A DNA stretch of 64,000 nt from Agreia bicolorata (GTDB lineage Bacteria; Actinomycetota; Actinomycetes; Actinomycetales; Microbacteriaceae), in NCBI RefSeq assembly GCF_000938265.1, contig NZ_JYFC01000001.1:1-64000 (forward strand), read 5' to 3'. A program made the translations under genes and the position numbers. The notes beneath the pieces are model-generated. The model searched no databases and was not told where the DNA came from. It saw only the letters and a program-made list of their open reading frames with translations. This document shows, piece after piece, positions 60,247 through 64,000 of this stretch (positions are counted from its first letter, which is position 1; each line of letters begins with the position of its first letter).

Positions 60247-60860
60247 CGCGAGCCGCCCGGATTACGAGGGCCGAGTTCGGTGAGGGCCAGCCGCAGCAAA
60301 GCCTGAACCGACGCCGTCTCGTTGTCTGAGGCGTGCAGGAGCACGGCATCCAGACCGGCCTCGGCCGCCTTCTCATTCCATCCAAGTCCGATCAGAGCCG
60401 CAAGCACGTCGTCGCGAACCGTGCCCGTGATCTCTTTCGTGGCCGCCGGGGCGGCAGCGTAGACGGCGACCTTGCCCGCCAGAGAGAGAACGATGAGCTT
60501 GGCGGTCTTCGGCCCGATTCCCGACACCTTGCGGAACACGGCGTCGTCTTCTTGGGCGACGGCGATGGCGATCTGTGAAGGAGAGAGCTCGGCGAGCACG
60601 CCCATGGCCGACTTGGGGCCGACCCCCGTCACACCCGTGAGAAGCGTGAAAAGGTCGAGCGAGTCGTGGTCGACGAAGCCGAACAGCGAGAGTGAATCCT
60701 CGCGCACGATGAGGCTGGTGACGACGGATGCTTCGTGCCCGACCCGCAGAGACAGGGTGTGGGCAGGAGTCAGCGTCACGTCGAATCCCACTCCCCCGAC
60801 TTCGATGACGGCGGACGAGCCGCTCACGCGGAGGACGGTTCCTCGAAGGGCAGAAATCAC
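60243..60860 (-). CDS. ruvA: Holliday-junction DNA helicase subunit RuvA
   Basis: Binds the four-way junction and loads RuvB. The 205-residue protein has an N-terminal OB fold ([14 protein letters not shown]), helix-hairpin-helix motifs [20 protein letters not shown] and [20 protein letters not shown], and a C-terminal RuvB-binding domain ([16 protein letters not shown]). The start is GTG at 60860, overlapping the ruvC stop as GTGA. Confidence 0.97.
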   Translation of the reverse strand: MISALRGTVLRVSGSSAVIEVGGVGFDVTLTPAHTLSLRVGHEASVVTSLIVREDSLSLFGFVDHDSLDLFTLLTGVTGVGPKSAMGVLAELSPSQIAIAVAQEDDAVFRKVSGIGPKTAKLIVLSLAGKVAVYAAAPAATKEITGTVRDDVLAALIGLGWNEKAAEAGLDAVLLHASDNETASVQALLRLALTELGPRNPGGSR

Positions 60861-61447
60861 CGTGTAAGCCTACGGGCAGTGCCCGCCGCTTTCTCTGCGG
60901 CGCGCCACGCCTGCTGGGCGCGGGTCATTCCAGATTCGGATGCCGAGTCGCGGGATGCGCGGGCGCTCGACGTGGCGGGCGAACGCCACGCGTGGCAGAT
61001 GGCGAGGGCCAGGGCGTCGGCGGCGTCGGCGGGCTTCGGAATCTCGGAGAGGCCGAGGATCTTGGCGACCATCGTTCCCACCTGTTTCTTCTCTGCCTGC
61101 CCGTACCCGGTGATCGACGCCTTGACCTCTGTCGGAGTGTGCAGGCTGACCGGGATGCCGTGCCGCGCCGCCGCGAGAAGGGCGATGCCGCTGACCTGAG
61201 CTGTGCCCATCACGGTGCTCACGTTGTGCTGTGCGAAAACGCGCTCGATCGCAATGCTCTCGGGGCGATGCTCGTCGATGAGTTCGTCGAGACCGAGCGC
61301 AACTCCCAGAAGTCGCTGGTCGAGCTCCATCGTCGGCGGGGTGCGCACCACGGTGACCGCGACGAGCGTCGCGACCCTGTTTGCGGTGACATCGACGACA
61401 CCGACACCGCAGCGTGTGAGCCCTGGATCGATTCCGAGAACACGCAC
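60857..61447 (-). CDS. ruvC: Crossover junction endodeoxyribonuclease RuvC
   Basis: Cuts Holliday junctions symmetrically. The 196-residue RNase H-fold protein carries the four acidic catalytic sites in [54 protein letters not shown] and [16 protein letters not shown]. The last 40 residues form a basic disordered tail. It starts 13 bases after yebC; ruvC-ruvA-ruvB overlap throughout and form a repair operon. Confidence 0.97.
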   Translation of the reverse strand: MRVLGIDPGLTRCGVGVVDVTANRVATLVAVTVVRTPPTMELDQRLLGVALGLDELIDEHRPESIAIERVFAQHNVSTVMGTAQVSGIALLAAARHGIPVSLHTPTEVKASITGYGQAEKKQVGTMVAKILGLSEIPKPADAADALALAICHAWRSPATSSARASRDSASESGMTRAQQAWRAAEKAAGTARRLTR

Positions 61448-61460
61448 GTCGGGGTCGGCC

Positions 61461-62225
61461 CTACTCCTCGTCGGTGTCGAGTTCGGCGCGGACCTCGTCG
61501 CTCAGATCGACGTTGCTGTAGACGTTCTGCACGTCGTCGCTGTCTTCTAGCGCATCGATGAGCTTGAAGACCTTGCGGGCGCCTTCGGCGTCGACGTCGA
61601 CCTTCAGCGATGCGACGAACTCGACGTCGGCCGAGTCGTACTCGATGCCCGCGGTCTGCAGCGCCTCGCGGTTGGCCACGAGTTCGCTGGGATCGGTGAC
61701 GATCTCGTACTGGGCGCCGTGATCGATGACCTCTTCTGCGCCGGCTTCGAGCACAGCGAGAAGAACGTCGTCTTCGGTGAGGCCGTCGGCGTGGGGCACG
61801 GCGATGACGCCCTTACGGGCGAAGTTGTATGCGACGCTTCCTGGGTCGGCCATGGCGCCGCCGTTGCGGCTCATGGCGGTGCGCACCTCGGCCGCAGCGC
61901 GGTTGCGGTTCTCGGTGAGGCACTCGATCAGCAGCGCGACTCCGTTGGGACCGTATCCCTCGTACATGATCGTCTGATAGTCGACCGACTCGCCAGTGAG
62001 CCCCGCTCCACGCTTGACCGCGCGGTTGATGTTGTCGATGGGAACTGAGGTCTTCTTGGCCTTTTGGATGGCATCGACGAGGGTCGGGTTGCCGTTCAGG
62101 TCGGCACCGCCGATCTTGGCTGCCACCTCGATGTTCTTGATCAGCTTCGCGAACGACTTTGCTCGGCGCTGGTCTTTGACGGCTTTTTGGTGCTTGGTGG
62201 TTGCCCACTTGGAATGCCCGGACAC
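61461..62225 (-). CDS. YebC/PmpR-family protein (TACO1-like)
   Basis: A 254-residue protein with [20 protein letters not shown], the universal N-terminus of the family, then [20 protein letters not shown] and NRNGGAM-like [17 protein letters not shown]. Such proteins are long-annotated as transcriptional regulators and more recently as translation factors that relieve stalling at proline runs, which would connect it with EF-P in this window. It follows pdxT by 98 bases and precedes ruvC. Confidence 0.95.
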   Translation of the reverse strand: MSGHSKWATTKHQKAVKDQRRAKSFAKLIKNIEVAAKIGGADLNGNPTLVDAIQKAKKTSVPIDNINRAVKRGAGLTGESVDYQTIMYEGYGPNGVALLIECLTENRNRAAAEVRTAMSRNGGAMADPGSVAYNFARKGVIAVPHADGLTEDDVLLAVLEAGAEEVIDHGAQYEIVTDPSELVANREALQTAGIEYDSADVEFVASLKVDVDAEGARKVFKLIDALEDSDDVQNVYSNVDLSDEVRAELDTDEE

Positions 62226-62323
62226 TGTTCTGCTCCCTGCGTACTCTGTTCGATCAACGTTCAGTCTAAGTGAGCGGCGTGTTCTGCCTCGGAGAACCGC
62301 CGCCCAAACCGGGCGTGCTCGCG

Positions 62324-62932
62324 CTAGCGAGAGGCGCGGACCTTGTCGAGGAAGTACTCGTGGAATCGCACGTCGCCGGTGACCTCCGGGTGGAATGCGG
62401 TACCGAGAAGGTTCTGCGACTCGACTGCGACGACGCGCCCGTCGTCGAGGTGCGCGAGTACCGTGACGCCGTCGCCGACTGACTCGACGACCGGCGCGCG
62501 GATGAATACGGCGTGCACGGGCGGATCCCCAAGTACCGGCACGGCGAGATCTGTTTCGAACGAATCAAGCTGATTGCCGAAGGCATTCCGTCTCACAGAG
62601 ATGGAAAGCCCCCCGAGGGTCTGCTGGCCCGCGATCGCGTCGAGCACGCCGTCGGCCAACATGATGAGGCCGGCGCAGGTGCCGTACACAGGCAGACCGT
62701 CCGCGATCGCCGCCCGGAGTGGCTCCGCGAGTCCGAACGCCCGCGAAAGCTTGTCCATAACGCTCGATTCGCCGCCCGGAATGACGAGGCCGTCGATATC
62801 TGCGATCTCCTCGGGGCGGCGTACCGATACGGCATCCGCCCCGAGCGAGGTCAGAACTCGAAGATGCTCTCGAAAATCGCCCTGCAGGGCGAGCACGCCG
62901 ACGCGCGGGGCGTTGCCGCGACTACCAGCCAC
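62324..62932 (-). CDS. pdxT: Pyridoxal 5'-phosphate synthase glutaminase subunit PdxT
   Basis: Releases ammonia from glutamine for PdxS. The 202-residue class-I amidotransferase has [34 protein letters not shown], the nucleophile in [13 protein letters not shown], and the His/Glu of [20 protein letters not shown] at 62932 overlaps the pdxS end by 11 bases and gives the normal length; the longer open frame lies inside pdxS. Overlap implies coupled synthesis of the two subunits. Confidence 0.95.
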   Translation of the reverse strand: MAGSRGNAPRVGVLALQGDFREHLRVLTSLGADAVSVRRPEEIADIDGLVIPGGESSVMDKLSRAFGLAEPLRAAIADGLPVYGTCAGLIMLADGVLDAIAGQQTLGGLSISVRRNAFGNQLDSFETDLAVPVLGDPPVHAVFIRAPVVESVGDGVTVLAHLDDGRVVAVESQNLLGTAFHPEVTGDVRFHEYFLDKVRASR

Positions 62933-63839
62933 GCTCTGCGAGGCGGTGGGGAGCGGCGACATCCGACACGTTGATTCCGACCATCGCCTCACCGAGACCA
63001 CGCGAGACCTCGGCGACGACCGACGGGTCATCGAAGAAGGTGGTCGCCTTGACGATCGCGGCGGCACGTTCGGCCGGGTTGCCCGACTTGAAGATGCCCG
63101 AACCCACGAACACGCCGTCGGCTCCGAGCTGCATCATCATCGCCGCGTCGGCGGGGGTAGCCACGCCGCCTGCCGTGAACAGCACCACCGGAAGAGTTCC
63201 GGTCTCGGCGATCTCCACAACGAGGTCGTACGGAGCCTGCAGTTCCTTCGCGGCGACGTAGAGCTCGTCTTTCGACATCGACGACAGTGCGGCGATCTCC
63301 GATTTGATCTTGCGGATGTGCTTGGTGGCCTCGGACACGTCTCCGGTTCCGGCCTCACCCTTGGAGCGGATCATCGCCGCGCCCTCGTTGATGCGGCGCA
63401 GAGCTTCACCGAGGTTGGTGGCGCCGCACACGAAGGGAACCTGGAACTTCCACTTGTCGATGTGGTTGACGTAGTCGGCGGGGCTCAGAACCTCGGACTC
63501 GTCGATGTAGTCGACGCCGAGAACCTGGAGAACCTGCGCTTCCACGAAGTGGCCGATGCGCGCCTTCGCCATGACCGGGATGGAGACGGCGCCGATGATG
63601 CCGTCGATGAGGTCGGGGTCGCTCATACGCGCGACGCCGCCCTGCGATCGGATGTCGGCGGGAACGCGCTCCAGCGCCATGACAGCGACGGCGCCCGCTT
63701 CTTCGGCGATCTTCGCCTGCTCGGCGTTGACGACGTCCATGATCACGCCGCCCTTCAGCATCTCGGCGAGACCGCGCTTGACGCGGCTCGATCCGTGCTC
63801 GGTACGGCCGGTCTGGGAAGGTGTTTCTAGGGTGCTCAT
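62922..63839 (-). CDS. pdxS: Pyridoxal 5'-phosphate synthase subunit PdxS
   Basis: Builds PLP from ribose 5-phosphate, glyceraldehyde 3-phosphate and ammonia in a dodecamer with PdxT. The 305-residue barrel contains [66 protein letters not shown] with phosphate-binding residues, and [23 protein letters not shown] made here serves TrpB. ATG at 63839, 40 bases after a HIT-domain gene. Confidence 0.98.
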   Translation of the reverse strand: MSTLETPSQTGRTEHGSSRVKRGLAEMLKGGVIMDVVNAEQAKIAEEAGAVAVMALERVPADIRSQGGVARMSDPDLIDGIIGAVSIPVMAKARIGHFVEAQVLQVLGVDYIDESEVLSPADYVNHIDKWKFQVPFVCGATNLGEALRRINEGAAMIRSKGEAGTGDVSEATKHIRKIKSEIAALSSMSKDELYVAAKELQAPYDLVVEIAETGTLPVVLFTAGGVATPADAAMMMQLGADGVFVGSGIFKSGNPAERAAAIVKATTFFDDPSVVAEVSRGLGEAMVGINVSDVAAPHRLAERGW

Positions 63840-63879
63840 TGTGTCCTCTCGAACCCGATTCTACTCGGGTGTGTGGTGT

Positions 63880-64000
63880 CTAGACTGACTCGGGCCATGC
63901 GGCGGCGATCGACGTGCGAACGTCTCCGAGCAGCTGTGGAAGTGCTTTCGTCTGGGCGATGATCGGGAAGAAATTGGCGTCCTGAGACCATCGGGGAACG
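63880..64000 (-). CDS. HIT-domain protein, C-terminal end
   Basis: The last 39 residues of a protein cut by the window end: [20 protein letters not shown] then [19 protein letters not shown]. The VPRW-x-x-DANFFP stretch is what follows the catalytic HxHxH motif in actinobacterial HIT hydrolases and Ap4A phosphorylases; those histidines lie beyond the edge. Position upstream of pdxS fits the order seen in Mycobacterium, where a HIT gene lies a few genes away. The identity is likely but based on a short tail. Confidence 0.65.
   Translation of the reverse strand, partial: VPRWSQDANFFPIIAQTKALPQLLGDVRTSIAAAWPESV

Noticed and set aside
62301-62331. Two small hairpins downstream of pdxT, considered as a terminator
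   Set aside because: Stems of only 5 base pairs and no T-run on the minus strand; in GC-rich DNA such hairpins are common by chance.

Overview
This window is a dense, high-GC stretch of chromosome from an actinobacterium, most probably a member of the Microbacteriaceae (order Micrococcales). Three things point there. Codons end in G or C throughout. The gene families are actinobacterial: a guanylate kinase carrying an actinobacterial IHF domain, a PriA without helicase motifs, a Trp-operon membrane protein and an FHA-domain protein. The gene order follows the pyrR-to-rpe, efp-to-alaS and rel-to-pdxS blocks known from Mycobacterium and its relatives. No tRNA, rRNA, CRISPR array, prophage or complete mobile element is visible.

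Left edge (1-2000): the 3' end of an IS982-like transposase, about 700 bases without a convincing intact gene (one possible decayed reading frame), then an FHA-domain protein and a small conserved-looking protein. From 2149 to 50596 almost every gene lies on the minus strand in tight runs, many with 4-base or 8-base start/stop overlaps. Read in the direction of transcription (right to left) these are: rarA; rpsD; three small membrane proteins; alaS, ruvX and mltG; the shikimate genes aroE, aroC, aroK, aroB and aroQ with one unknown gene; efp and nusB; the pyrimidine operon pyrR-pyrB-pyrC-(PH-like membrane protein)-carA-carB-pyrF; mihF/gmk fusion, rpoZ, coaBC, metK, priA, fmt, rsmB and rpe; hisE, hisG, hisF and hisI running directly into trpE, two small membrane proteins, trpC, trpB and trpA; then lgt, gltB, gltD and pyk, ending in a clear terminator.

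A short plus-strand island (50757-53487) carries a membrane-anchored cyclophilin-type isomerase, a DUF349 protein and an AbiEi-like regulator. The right part returns to the minus strand: pdxS, pdxT, yebC, ruvC, ruvA, ruvB, yajC, secD, secF and rel (right to left), with the tail of a HIT-domain gene cut by the window end.

Together the genes supply nucleotide precursors (pyr, gmk), aromatic amino acids and histidine, glutamate assimilation, PLP, protein export, Holliday-junction repair, the stringent response and translation factors. I see no strong evidence of a wholly new system. The most interesting signals are the single-frame mIHF-guanylate kinase fusion, a predicted PyrR-binding RNA hairpin over the pyrR ribosome binding site, a cluster of palindromes and direct repeats between gmk and rpoZ, and several small uncharacterised membrane proteins placed inside essential operons.
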